In this document: positions 7,774-15,596 of the stretch, piece by piece
Numbering within the stretch: the first letter of the stretch is position 1
Layout: each line of letters opens with the position of its first letter
NCBI RefSeq assembly: GCF_963378075.1
Contig: NZ_OY726394.1
Coordinates: forward strand, 3,906,001-3,970,000
Length of the DNA: 64,000 nucleotides
DNA from: Mycolicibacter sp. MU0083
GTDB lineage: Bacteria; Actinomycetota; Actinomycetes; Mycobacteriales; Mycobacteriaceae
Reading direction: 5' to 3'
Program-made: the position numbers and the translations under genes
The notes under the pieces: generated by a model
Seen by the model: only the letters and a program-made list of their open reading frames with translations
What the model was told of the DNA's origin: nothing
The model's database searches: none

Positions 7774-9026
7774 CCGTCTCGCCCGAGGTGATCGAGACCA
7801 TCGACCGGATCGTCACGGCCGACACCCGCCGGCTGACCGACATCTTCAAGGACCTGCACCGCAATCCCGAACTGGGTTTCGCCGAGGTCCGCACCGCGCG
7901 GATCGTCGCGCAGGCGCTCAGCAACCTCGGGTACACGGTGACCACCGGGATCGCCCGCACCGGCGTGGTGGGGGTGTTGGCCAACGGCCCCGGCCCGGTG
8001 GTGATGTACCGCGCCGACATGGATGCGCTGGAGGTTCCGGAGGCCACCGGCCTGGATTACGCCAGCGCCAATCCCGAACTGGGGCATCTGTGCGGCCACG
8101 ACGCGCACGTGACCTGGATGCTCGGGCTGGCCAAGGTGCTCGCCGAGACCACCGACTCCTGGTCGGGCACGGCGGTGCTGGTCGGGCAGCCCGCCGGGGA
8201 ACCGACCCGCGGTGCCCAGCACATGATCGACGAGGGCCTCTACGACGTGGCACCCCGCCCGGACGCCTTCGTCGCGGTGCACACCGCGCCCATCCCGGTG
8301 GGCATGGTCGCCGCGGAGGGCGGCGAACAACTGGCCGGCACCGACCAGATCGACATCGTCTTCCACGGTGTCGGCGGGCACGGATCGATGCCGCAGTACG
8401 CCCGCGATCCGGTGCTGATGGCCGCTCAGGCGGTCGTGCAGTTCCAGAGCATCGTCAGTCGGGCCGTCTCGCCCAGTGAGACCGCGGTGTTGACCGTCGG
8501 CGCGATCCAGGCCGGTACCGCCTACAACGTCATCCCGGATCGTGCGGAGCTCAAGGTCAACCTGCGCTGGCTCAATCCCGCCGTGCGCGAGCAGATGCTC
8601 GCCGGCATCCGGGCGATCTGTACCGGGATCGCGCGCAGCTACGACATGCCCGACGAGTTGCTGCCGGAGATCACCCTCGCCGGCGGCGCCGGGCCGTTGG
8701 TCAACGACGCCGCGCTGACCGAGCGGGTGGCGGGCGCCCTGGAGGGCATGCTCGGCGCCGCGAACGTGGTGCGGCAGTTGCCGGCGCTGACCGGCTCGGA
8801 GGATTGCCATCTGCTCAAAGGACCCCACCACGAGGTGCCGCTGGCCTATCTTCTGCTGGGAGTTGCCGACGCTCAGGTCTACGCAGAGTCTGCGGCGAGG
8901 GGACAAACCTTCCCCTATGCGCCACATTCGCCGGATTATGTAGTCGACCTCTCCGCAATACCCGTCGGTACCAAGATTGTGGCCCGTGTAATGCTATTTT
9001 TGCTTACTTCCAGTAGGCCGTCGTAG
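7770..9026 (+). CDS. M20-family amidohydrolase/peptidase
   Basis: A 418-residue zinc amidohydrolase of the hippurate hydrolase/N-acyl-amino-acid deacylase group (M20D). LHRNPELGFAE (near residue 28), MYRADMDALEVPE, CGHDAHVTWMLGLA, the dimerisation-domain segment GVGGHGSMPQ and GSEDCHLL carry the usual metal and catalytic residues. It would cleave the amide of N-acylated amino acids or peptides in the cytoplasm. It overlaps the phosphotransferase gene by ATGA. About the last 45 codons (from roughly 8880) switch to codons rare in this genome (ATA, GTA, CTA, TTT, CTT, ACT, AGG, GGA) just before the repressor/7-TM module. This may mark a recombination junction. Confidence 0.88.
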   Translation: MTVSPEVIETIDRIVTADTRRLTDIFKDLHRNPELGFAEVRTARIVAQALSNLGYTVTTGIARTGVVGVLANGPGPVVMYRADMDALEVPEATGLDYASANPELGHLCGHDAHVTWMLGLAKVLAETTDSWSGTAVLVGQPAGEPTRGAQHMIDEGLYDVAPRPDAFVAVHTAPIPVGMVAAEGGEQLAGTDQIDIVFHGVGGHGSMPQYARDPVLMAAQAVVQFQSIVSRAVSPSETAVLTVGAIQAGTAYNVIPDRAELKVNLRWLNPAVREQMLAGIRAICTGIARSYDMPDELLPEITLAGGAGPLVNDAALTERVAGALEGMLGAANVVRQLPALTGSEDCHLLKGPHHEVPLAYLLLGVADAQVYAESAARGQTFPYAPHSPDYVVDLSAIPVGTKIVARVMLFLLTSSRPS

Positions 9027-9055
9027 TAATTACGCTCCCCGGAGTTGCTAAAATA

Positions 9056-9072
9056 CTTGTGCGGTCCACAAG
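9056..9072. promoter_or_regulatory. palindromic operator upstream of a phage-type repressor
   Basis: CTTGTG (9056-9061) and CACAAG (9067-9072) form a perfect inverted repeat with a 5-nt spacer, in an AT-rich 67-bp region 22 nt before the repressor start. It is well placed for autoregulation by the HTH protein encoded immediately downstream. Confidence 0.5.
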
Positions 9073-9093
9073 AACGAGCTAAGGTTTATTGCT

Positions 9094-9402
9094 GTGGACG
9101 ATCGTCACAAAGACCCAACCGTAGTGTTGCCCTACCTCGTGGGCCGGCCGCTCGGCGCGACCGAGGTCTACGAGGCATTCGGGTACCGCAAGTCCGCCTA
9201 CTACAAGGCGGCCCACGAGGGACGGCTGATCAGTGCCGACAATCTGATCCGCGTCGCCAGGTACTTCGGGCTCAATCCCGTCGACCTGCAGGTGCGGTTC
9301 GGCTTGATCGAACACGACTCCGTCACCGAGTACCTGGAGGAGTCGTCGCGGCCGCTGCGCCTCGGCGACCTCAAGGCGGATCTGGACAAACCGCCCGTCT
9401 AG
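9094..9402 (+). CDS. small HTH (Cro/C1-type) regulator
   Basis: A 102-residue protein starting at GTG 9094. Residues about 19-65 (LGATEVYEAFGYRKSAYYKAA...LIRVARYFGLNPVDL) form a helix-turn-helix of the XRE/immunity-repressor type, including the N-terminal helix pair and the hydrophobic fifth helix of Cro/C1 domains. A short acidic tail follows. No peptidase or dimerisation domain of LexA type is present. A perfect palindrome lies just upstream, and a cluster of paralogous 7-TM membrane proteins lies 28 bp downstream, suggesting that it regulates itself and that cluster. It may derive from a prophage or integrative element, but no integrase is near. Confidence 0.65.
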   Translation: MDDRHKDPTVVLPYLVGRPLGATEVYEAFGYRKSAYYKAAHEGRLISADNLIRVARYFGLNPVDLQVRFGLIEHDSVTEYLEESSRPLRLGDLKADLDKPPV

Positions 9403-9430
9403 CGCGGTCTCCGAGAAGTACCGTCGACGC

Positions 9431-10183
9431 ATGACGTCGGCCTTCGTGGGTGCCACCATGCTGGTGGCCCTGTACAGCCTCTGGGTGCGTCGCGACACGT
9501 GGTGGTCACGCTGGGAGATCGGCGTGACCGTGGCCATCGCACTGGAGACGTGTGCCGTGGCATTGATGTCGCCTTGGGCTGCGCACCATTTCGGGCCGCT
9601 GCTGCACCGGGCCGTGCGACTGTGGAACGTCCAGCAGTTGGCCGGTCATCTCTGCTTCGTCGTCGCGATCGCGGCGAACATCTATCACATGCTGCCGCGG
9701 ATGACCGACTACCGCAGAGCCCGTCCGATGTTCCGGCGGCAGGTGGTGCTACCGGTACACGTGGGCGCGGTCGTGCTGATCGGACTGTTCGTCGCCGCCG
9801 ACGCCGGCTATCACCCCGACGGCTTCGCGACCGCCAGCGGCAACCCCTGGCTGGACGCGTACTGGGTGACACTGTGCCTGTTGCTCATCTATCTGTCCGG
9901 CTATGCGACCCGGCTGCTGCTGGTGTTGCGATCGGATTCGCGGGCCAAGGAGACCATCGAGCTCTATGCGGCGTCGGCGGCCTTCGCGCTCGCGGGCTTG
10001 GTGGCGCAGATCAGCACCACCTGGATCGACGCCGACGTCAGCACCCTGGTCTGGTTGTGCGCGTGCGTATCCATGACTATCTTCACCTACGGCTCGGCCC
10101 GCTCCTGGAAGGCCAAAACCGCCTGGTTCGCCCACAACGGGCGCGCGATGCCGGAAGCCAAGCCCCCGCAAGCAATGTCGTGA
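9431..10183 (+). CDS. 7-TM membrane protein, paralogue 1
   Basis: A 250-residue integral membrane protein with about seven hydrophobic segments. The N-terminal signature LYSLWVRRDTWWSRWE, the central WNVQQLAGHL...ANIYHML and the C-terminal YGSARSWKAKTAWF recur in two further copies downstream. The layout (short 7-TM protein, W-N-x-P/Q-Q-L-x-x-H-L motif, next to an XRE-type regulator) resembles MAB_1171c/DUF6545-type putative transporters of actinobacteria; this link is by pattern only. The role is unknown. Confidence 0.65.
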   Translation: MTSAFVGATMLVALYSLWVRRDTWWSRWEIGVTVAIALETCAVALMSPWAAHHFGPLLHRAVRLWNVQQLAGHLCFVVAIAANIYHMLPRMTDYRRARPMFRRQVVLPVHVGAVVLIGLFVAADAGYHPDGFATASGNPWLDAYWVTLCLLLIYLSGYATRLLLVLRSDSRAKETIELYAASAAFALAGLVAQISTTWIDADVSTLVWLCACVSMTIFTYGSARSWKAKTAWFAHNGRAMPEAKPPQAMS

Positions 10184-10192
10184 GAACGCGCA

Positions 10193-10462
10193 ATGGTCTC
10201 AGCACTCATTGCCGCGCCACCGGTAATCGTCGCCGATAGCCTCCGAGGTCGCCGCGCCACCTGCGCGGTCGTGTTGATCGGGTGCGCGCTGTGGAATCTG
10301 CCACAGATGCCGGGCCAACTGTTCCTGATCGCGGCCATCACCGCCACTATCGTTCGTATGCCGGTGCGCCCCCGCCCGATGATCCCGCCCTGCGCGGACG
10401 TCTTCGCCATCCAGTGCTGGTTCGACGCCGAGAATCGGGCGAAGGTGAGTGATGCCCGATGA
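10193..10462 (+). pseudogene. remnant of a fourth 7-TM paralogue
   Basis: An 89-codon frame between paralogues 1 and 2. The middle, ALWNLPQMPGQLFLIAAI, clearly aligns with VWNVPQLLGHLGLIVAV of paralogue 2 at both DNA and protein level. The flanks are unrelated or scrambled, and five of the seven membrane segments are missing. Its TGA overlaps the ATG of paralogue 2 (ATGA, 10459-10462), so if translated it would be coupled to it. It is most simply a deleted copy left by recombination in the tandem array. Confidence 0.5.
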
Positions 10463-11184
10463 TCGGCGCGATGATCGGCGCCACCGTCGCGCTGGTCCTG
10501 TACAGCCTGTGGGTTCGCCGCGACACCTGGTGGTCGCGTTGGGAGAACGCCGCCAGCTTCGCGCTGGCACTCGAGGCCTGCGCACTGGTGCTGATGTCGC
10601 CGTGGGCCAGTCGCACGATCGGGCTGCAGATACACCGCAGCCTCGGAGTGTGGAACGTTCCGCAACTGCTCGGCCACCTGGGCCTGATCGTGGCGGTGAC
10701 CGCGAACATTTACCACATGCTGGTGCGGATGGCCGACCACGATCAGGTGCGAATGATCATGCGTCGGCAGCTGCTGATCCCGATTTCGCTATGCTTGGCG
10801 GTAATGGTCCCGGCATACCTGCGTTCCGATCAGCAGTACCAGCCTGACATCTTCGCCGCTCCCAGCAATGACGCGTGGATGATGCTGTACGAGATCGTGG
10901 GCTGCGCGCTGGTGATCTACCTGAGCGGTTACGTCTCCCGGCTGATGCTGACCCTGCGTCACGACCCGCGGGCCAAATCCACCATCGACATCTTCCTGGT
11001 ATCGATGGCGTTTGCGACCGCGGCGTGCCTGATCGTGGTGGGCTCCAGTTGGGTCGACGGAGACGACGCCACTCCCGGCATCTGGTTCTGCATCTGCATG
11101 GCGGTAGCGACATTCGCCTTCGGGTCGGCGCAATCCTGGAAAGCGAAGAGTTCCTGGTTCACCCCGGTAGCGGGCGGACGGTGA
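10459..11184 (+). CDS. 7-TM membrane protein, paralogue 2
   Basis: A 241-residue membrane protein with the family signatures LYSLWVRRDTWWSRWE, VWNVPQLLGHL, ANIYHMLVRM and FGSAQSWKAKSSWF, and about seven hydrophobic helices. Start ATG 10459 overlaps the stop of the preceding fragment; ATG 10468 is also possible. It is similar throughout to paralogues 1 and 3, and all lie on the same strand with small gaps, so one transcript is likely. The function is unknown; a transporter or sensor of envelope state is conceivable. Confidence 0.65.
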   Translation: MIGAMIGATVALVLYSLWVRRDTWWSRWENAASFALALEACALVLMSPWASRTIGLQIHRSLGVWNVPQLLGHLGLIVAVTANIYHMLVRMADHDQVRMIMRRQLLIPISLCLAVMVPAYLRSDQQYQPDIFAAPSNDAWMMLYEIVGCALVIYLSGYVSRLMLTLRHDPRAKSTIDIFLVSMAFATAACLIVVGSSWVDGDDATPGIWFCICMAVATFAFGSAQSWKAKSSWFTPVAGGR

Positions 11185-11191
11185 ACGGCTC

Positions 11192-11938
11192 ATGGTCAGT
11201 GCCGATTTCATCACCTCTGCGTTCATCGCCGGCACGCTCACGATGGTGGCGTACTGCCTGTGGGTACGCCGCGACACCTGGTGGTCACGCTGGGAGGCCG
11301 GCGCGACCTTAGCCATCGCCATGGAGGGGCTGGCACTGTTGCTGCTGACCCCGTGGGCCGGCGACGAGCTGGGCCCGGCACTGCACACGGTGACGGGGTT
11401 CTGGAACCTCCAGCAGTTGGTCGGATGGCTGTGCCTGCTGGTGGGGGTGCTCGCGAACGTCTACCACATGCTGGTTCGGCTGACCGATCCCGCGAATGTG
11501 CTGCCGATCATGCGCAAACATCTACTGGTACCGCTCGGGCTGGGTGTCACGGTGCTGCTGGTGACGTTCGCCAAGTCCGAACGCGGTGCCGTGCCGGACA
11601 TGTTCACCACCCTCAGCGGGGACATCTGGCTGACCGTCTACGAGGCGACGTCCGGCGCGATCGTGCTGTTCATGAGCGCCTACGTCAACCGGCTGTTGCT
11701 GGCGCTCCGGCACGACCCGCGAGCGAAGGCGACGCTGACCCTGTACGTGGTGGCGATGCTGTTCGCGGTGGCGGCGCTCGCCGTGGCCGTCATCTCGATC
11801 TTGTTCGGGCACTACGCCGGCCCGGCGATCTGGGCGTGCATCTGCCTGTCGGTGGGCGTCTTCGCCTACGGGCTGACGCGGTCGTGGCAGGAGAAGACCG
11901 CCTGGTTCACCGCCAACGCCCCGGTGGTCCGCCCGTAG
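11192..11938 (+). CDS. 7-TM membrane protein, paralogue 3
   Basis: A 248-residue membrane protein. Helices lie at about 6-24, 32-52, 68-90, 104-124, 143-165, 176-200 and 206-225. The signatures LWVRRDTWWSRWE, FWNLQQLVGWL, ANVYHMLVRL and YGLTRSWQEKTAWF are conserved with the two other copies. It begins 7 bp after paralogue 2. A dispersed palindrome and two tRNA genes on the opposite strand follow. No family function is known. Confidence 0.65.
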   Translation: MVSADFITSAFIAGTLTMVAYCLWVRRDTWWSRWEAGATLAIAMEGLALLLLTPWAGDELGPALHTVTGFWNLQQLVGWLCLLVGVLANVYHMLVRLTDPANVLPIMRKHLLVPLGLGVTVLLVTFAKSERGAVPDMFTTLSGDIWLTVYEATSGAIVLFMSAYVNRLLLALRHDPRAKATLTLYVVAMLFAVAALAVAVISILFGHYAGPAIWACICLSVGVFAYGLTRSWQEKTAWFTANAPVVRP

Positions 11939-11974
11939 TCCACGCTGACTGTGGGCGCAGCCCGCATTCCCCCC

Positions 11975-12035
11975 GTTGACGCTGCGCTCAGGGCGCAAAA
12001 GTGCGAGTAGGGCCCGCCCTGGATGCAAAGTGAAC
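11975..12035. repeat. dispersed palindromic element, family 1 (copy 1)
   Basis: It begins GTTGACGCTGCGCTCAGGGC and ends near GAACG, with imperfectly paired arms around CAAAAGTGCGAGTAG. A 29-nt core (from CTGCGCTCAGGG through GTGCGAGTAG) is identical to the copy at 26972-27032. It sits at the shared 3' end of paralogue 3 and the tRNA-Arg gene. Confidence 0.5.
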
Positions 12036-12060
12036 GAGTTCTAGTAAGCCCGCGAACGGG

Positions 12061-12083
12061 AAAACCCCGGCCGGAGCCGGGGC
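12061..12083 (-). terminator. hairpin terminator after tRNA-Arg
   Basis: Read on the minus strand, GCCCCGGC, a 4-nt loop and GCCGGGG are followed by TTTT. It starts 20 nt beyond the tRNA-Arg 3' end, an intrinsic terminator in form. Confidence 0.6.
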
Positions 12084-12102
12084 TTTCCTGGTACTAACAC
12101 GG

Positions 12103-12175
12103 TGCGCCCGAAGGGATTCGAACCCCCAACCTTCTGATCCGTAGTCAGATGCTCTATCCGTTGAGCTACGGGCGC
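12103..12175 (-). tRNA. tRNA-Arg (anticodon ACG)
   Basis: A 73-nt cloverleaf: acceptor GCGCCCG/CGGGCGC with discriminator A, D-arm GCTC...GAGC, anticodon stem TCTGA/TCAGA around loop CTACGGA (anticodon ACG), and a T-arm with TTCGAAT. CCA is not encoded. Confidence 0.95.
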
Positions 12176-12212
12176 CGGTCTTCAGTTGTCGGTCGAGCAA
12201 GCCCGGCCGTTG

Positions 12213-12301
12213 CGGAGGCGAGAGGATTTGAACCTCCGGTCCCCCGTAAAGAGGACAACTCATTAGCAGTGAGTCCCATTCGGCCGCTCTGGCACGCCTC
12301 C
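12213..12301 (-). tRNA. tRNA-Ser (anticodon GCT)
   Basis: An 89-nt class II tRNA: acceptor GGAGGCG/CGCCTCC with discriminator G, anticodon stem ACTCA/TGAGT around CTGCTAA (anticodon GCT), a long serine variable arm and a T-loop TTCAAAT. It lies 37 bp upstream of tRNA-Arg on the same strand, so the two are probably co-transcribed. Confidence 0.95.
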
Positions 12302-12389
12302 TCGAACTCGTTGAGGGTACCGGATCACTGCCCCAGTTCTAAAACCGCGGGGTCATTGCCGCGCCGTCATGCCCTGCGAACAGCACACA

Positions 12390-12395
12390 TATGCT
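12390..12395 (+). promoter_or_regulatory. -10 element of a leaderless transcript (hisC2)
   Basis: TATGCT lies 7 nt before GTG 12403, with no Shine-Dalgarno in between. This favours the GTG as the true start over the ATG at 12391, which lies inside the hexamer. Confidence 0.5.
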
Positions 12396-12402
12396 GTGGT
12401 CC

Positions 12403-13449
12403 GTGACCGTCCACCTGCGCCCGGAGATGGCCGCGCTGCCGGCCTACGTCGAAGGCAAGACCGTCCCCGGATCGATCAAACTGGCCAGCAACGAGACGGT
12501 GCTGCCGCCGCTGCCCAGCGTGGTCAAAGCCGTCGAGGCCGCCCTGGCGACCATCAACCGCTACCCGGACAACGGCTACGCGGCGCTGCGCGCCCGACTG
12601 GCCGAACACGTCGGCTTCGGGCCCGAGCATGTGACGGCCGGTGCGGGGTCGGTGAGCCTGTGCCAGCAGCTCATCCAGATCAGCACCGGCGCCGGCGACG
12701 AGGTGATCTTCGGCTGGCGCAGCTTCGAGATCTACCCGCTGCAGGTGCGCACCGCCGGCGCCGTCCCGGTCCAGGTGCCGTTGCGCGCACACACCTACGA
12801 CCTGGACGCGATGCTGGCCGCCATCACCGACCGCACCCGGCTGATCTTCGTCTGCAACCCGAACAACCCCACCTCCACCGTCGTCGACCCCGACGCGCTG
12901 GCGGCGTTCGTGGCCGCGGTGCCGCCGCACATCCTGGTCGCCATCGACGAGGCGTATGTGGAGTACATCCGCGACGGCCTGCTGCCCGACAGCCTGGGCC
13001 TGGTGCGCAGGCACCCCAACGTGGTTGTGTTGCGAACCTTTTCGAAGGCCTACGGGCTGGCCGGGCTGCGGCTGGGCTACGCGGTGGGCGCCCCGGAGAT
13101 CATCACCGCCCTGGGCAAGGTCTATGTGCCGTTCACGGTGTCCAGCGTGGCCCAGGTCGCCGGGATCGCCTCGCTGGACGCCGCCGACGAACTGCTGGCG
13201 CGCACCGACGCGGTGGTCGCCGAACGGGTCCGGGTGTCGGCGGCCCTGCGCGACGCCGGATTCGAGCTGCCGGATTCGCAGTCCAACTTCGTGTGGCTGC
13301 CGCTGGCCGAGCGCACTGCGGACTTCGTGGCGGCGGCCGCGGCGGCCCGTCTGGTGCTGCGCCCGTACGGCGAGGACGGTGTGCGGGTCAGTATCGGCGC
13401 GCCGGAGGAGAACGACGCACTGTTACGGTTCGCACAGACGTATCGCTGA
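12403..13449 (+). CDS. hisC2: histidinol-phosphate/aromatic aminotransferase HisC2
   Basis: A 348-residue class I/II PLP aminotransferase. LASNET near the N-terminus, NRYPDNG, CNPNNPT, IDEAYVEY (the Asp that contacts the PLP ring) and the Schiff-base lysine K215 in RTFSKAYGLAGLRLGY are all present. It matches M. tuberculosis Rv3772 in context and length; that enzyme acts mainly on aromatic amino acids (phenylalanine/tyrosine transamination) besides its HisC-like fold. The GTG start is chosen because a -10 hexamer ends 7 nt upstream; ATG 12391 would add four residues. It is followed after 13 bp by the SRPBCC gene. Confidence 0.92.
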   Translation: MTVHLRPEMAALPAYVEGKTVPGSIKLASNETVLPPLPSVVKAVEAALATINRYPDNGYAALRARLAEHVGFGPEHVTAGAGSVSLCQQLIQISTGAGDEVIFGWRSFEIYPLQVRTAGAVPVQVPLRAHTYDLDAMLAAITDRTRLIFVCNPNNPTSTVVDPDALAAFVAAVPPHILVAIDEAYVEYIRDGLLPDSLGLVRRHPNVVVLRTFSKAYGLAGLRLGYAVGAPEIITALGKVYVPFTVSSVAQVAGIASLDAADELLARTDAVVAERVRVSAALRDAGFELPDSQSNFVWLPLAERTADFVAAAAAARLVLRPYGEDGVRVSIGAPEENDALLRFAQTYR

Positions 13450-13462
13450 GGAAGGAACCGTT

Positions 13463-13876
13463 ATGCACGCGACCGCGACTGCCACCGTCGCCGCTTCGGC
13501 GGCCCAGGTGTGGGCCGTGCTCACCGACTACGAGGGCATGTCCTCCTGGGCGCCCGGTTTGAAGATCACCGTGATCACGCCCGGCGCCCCCGAGCCCAAC
13601 GGGGTGGGCGCGCAGCGTCGTATCCAGGCGGTGCCGGGGATGGCTCCCCTGGTGGAGGAGATCATCGCCTTCGAACCGGAGCGGCGGCTGAGCTACCGCG
13701 GCGTCAAGGGTGTGCCGTTCCGCAACTACGTCGGCGAGGTGACGCTGGCGCCGGCCGGAGCCGGAACCCAGATCAGCTACACCGTCAGCGCCGACAACTC
13801 GTTGCCGCTGGTGGCCTCGATGTTGGCGAACGGACTGCTGTTCGGCCTCAAGCGGGCCGTGAACAAGGCCGGATAA
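13463..13876 (+). CDS. SRPBCC (START-like) family protein
   Basis: A 137-residue protein with the helix-grip fold pattern of the SRPBCC/polyketide-cyclase superfamily: VAASAAQVWAVLTDYEGMSSWAP at the start, a mid-sheet EEIIAFEPERRLSYR and the long C-terminal helix SLPLVASMLANGLLFGLKRA. It probably binds a small hydrophobic ligand. GAGGAAGGAA lies upstream of ATG 13463. It is 13 bp after hisC2 and 12 bp before the GXWXG gene, so the three genes probably form one operon. Confidence 0.75.
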   Translation: MHATATATVAASAAQVWAVLTDYEGMSSWAPGLKITVITPGAPEPNGVGAQRRIQAVPGMAPLVEEIIAFEPERRLSYRGVKGVPFRNYVGEVTLAPAGAGTQISYTVSADNSLPLVASMLANGLLFGLKRAVNKAG

Positions 13877-13888
13877 GGAGATCCCCCG

Positions 13889-14353
13889 ATGACTGACGCA
13901 CGCACGACGTTCGACGCGCTCCGGGCGCGCACCGACACCATCGCCGACGCCGAGCTCGACGCATTCTGGGCGACGCTGCCGCCGGCCACCCTGGAGCAGA
14001 TGATCGGGGAGTGGCGCGGCGGCGAGTTCGTCACCGGCCACAAGATGAACGGCCTGTTGGAGAAGGCCCGCTGGTACGGCAAGACGTTCAAGTCGATCAC
14101 CGACGTGCAGCCGCTGGTCTGCCTGGACGACGACGGCAACAAGTTCTCCAACGTCAAGCTGGGCAAGGGCGAGGCGAGCCTGTGGACCGAGGAGTTCCGC
14201 GGCGAAATGGTGGCGACCATGGTCTACGACGGCCAGCCCACCCACGACCACTTCAAGCGCGTCGACGACGACACCGTGCTGGGCATCATGAACGGCAAGG
14301 CGGGAGTCTTGGACAACGGCCGGTACTTCTACTTCTTCCTCGAGCGGGACTGA
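13889..14353 (+). CDS. GXWXG/DUF4334 domain protein
   Basis: A 154-residue protein with an N-terminal GXWXG domain (MIGEWRGGEFVTGHKMNGLLEKARWYGK) and a C-terminal DUF4334 domain (TMVYDGQPTHDHFKRVDDDTVLGIMNGK). This two-domain arrangement is standard for the family, whose function is unproven. AAGGAG precedes the ATG. Its last 25 bp overlap the 3' end of the convergent terC gene. Confidence 0.82.
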   Translation: MTDARTTFDALRARTDTIADAELDAFWATLPPATLEQMIGEWRGGEFVTGHKMNGLLEKARWYGKTFKSITDVQPLVCLDDDGNKFSNVKLGKGEASLWTEEFRGEMVATMVYDGQPTHDHFKRVDDDTVLGIMNGKAGVLDNGRYFYFFLERD

Positions 14354-15540
14354 CCGTCGGGATCACGTAGCCGGTCGGCGGTGGCACGGTCGAGCAGATC
14401 GATCAGCGCCGGGTCGTCACGGACCAGCCGGCCGTCGCCGGGATCGAGTTCCACGATCTGATCGCATTCGTCGAGCAGTCGCGCGTAGATCCGTTCCCGT
14501 TCGGCGGTGCTGTGCTCGGCCCCGGTGTCCAGGTAGGCGGTGGCGTATCGCCTGGCGTTGGCGATCGCGGCCTGGCCGCGGCCGCGTCGGCTCAGCAGCG
14601 AGACGGCGACGGTGACCGCGAGCACGCCCCCGATCACCAGCAGCGACACCCCGGTGCCGATCTCGACGACATCGACCGGTTCGGCGGAGTTGATGAACGG
14701 CACGTTGTTCTCGTGTAGGCCGTGCAGGATCAGCTTCACGCCGATGAAGCCGAGGATCACCGCGAGCCCGTAGGACAGGTAGACCAGCCGGTCCAGCAGA
14801 CCTTCCAGCAGGAAGTACAACTGCCGCAGCCCCAGCAGCGAGAACGCGGTGGCGGTGAACACGATGTAGGTGTCGCGGGTGAGGCCGAAGATCGCCGGCA
14901 GTGAATCGAGCGCGAAGATCACGTCGGTGCCGGCGATGGCGACCATCACCAACAGCATCGGGGTCATTGCGCGGCGGCCGTCGACGATGGTGAACAGCTT
15001 GTCGCCGTCGTAGTGCTCGCTGGTGTGGATGACCCGTTTGGCCAGCCTGATCGCGACGTTGTCGGCCTTGAGGGCCTCGTCACCGCTGGCCGAGCGCAGC
15101 ATGCTGCCCGCCGTCAGCAACAGGATCAACCCCAGGAAGTAGAACGCCCACGCGAAGGTCTCGATGAAAGCCGCGCCCAGGAAGATGAAGCCGGTCCGGG
15201 CAACCAGCGCGAACACGATCCCGAACAACAGCACCTTCTGCTGATCGGCCGGCGGCACCCGGAAGCCGGCCATGATCACCAGGAAGACGAACAGGTTGTC
15301 GACCGACAGCGCCTTCTCGGTCAGATACCCCGCGAAGTACTCCCCGCCGGCGGCCATCCCGCCGAACACCAAGATCCCCACCCCGAAGAGCACCGCGATG
15401 CCGACGTAGCCGGCCGACCAGATCGCCGCTTCCCGCAACGTCGGGACGTGTGCCTTGCGGACATGGCCGAAGAAGTCGAATCCAAGCAGCCCCAGCAGGC
15501 CGATGATCGTCAGCGCCCAGACCCACCCAGAAACGTTCAT
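14329..15540 (-). CDS. TerC-family integral membrane protein
   Basis: A 403-residue polytopic protein of the TerC/Alx family, with about nine hydrophobic helices. Signature residues include E67 in GGEYFAGYLTEKALSVDN (residues 65-82) and the second acidic motif AGTDVIFALDS (D206, D212). The C-terminal 80 residues form a charged cytoplasmic tail. In other bacteria the family is linked to metal-ion export (manganese) and tellurium resistance; the mycobacterial role is untested. It overlaps the GXWXG gene tail-to-tail by 25 bp. Confidence 0.88.
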   Translation of the reverse strand: MNVSGWVWALTIIGLLGLLGFDFFGHVRKAHVPTLREAAIWSAGYVGIAVLFGVGILVFGGMAAGGEYFAGYLTEKALSVDNLFVFLVIMAGFRVPPADQQKVLLFGIVFALVARTGFIFLGAAFIETFAWAFYFLGLILLLTAGSMLRSASGDEALKADNVAIRLAKRVIHTSEHYDGDKLFTIVDGRRAMTPMLLVMVAIAGTDVIFALDSLPAIFGLTRDTYIVFTATAFSLLGLRQLYFLLEGLLDRLVYLSYGLAVILGFIGVKLILHGLHENNVPFINSAEPVDVVEIGTGVSLLVIGGVLAVTVAVSLLSRRGRGQAAIANARRYATAYLDTGAEHSTAERERIYARLLDECDQIVELDPGDGRLVRDDPALIDLLDRATADRLRDPDGQSRSRKK

Positions 15541-15596
15541 ACGTCACCCACGTTATGCGGGCGGTACGACGTCGAGTTGGCGCGCAGGTTGCGGGG

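Noticed and set aside
9027..12301. Integrative element inserted at tRNA-Arg or tRNA-Ser
   Set aside because: No integrase and no duplicated tRNA 3' segment near the left edge (about 9000-9090) were found.
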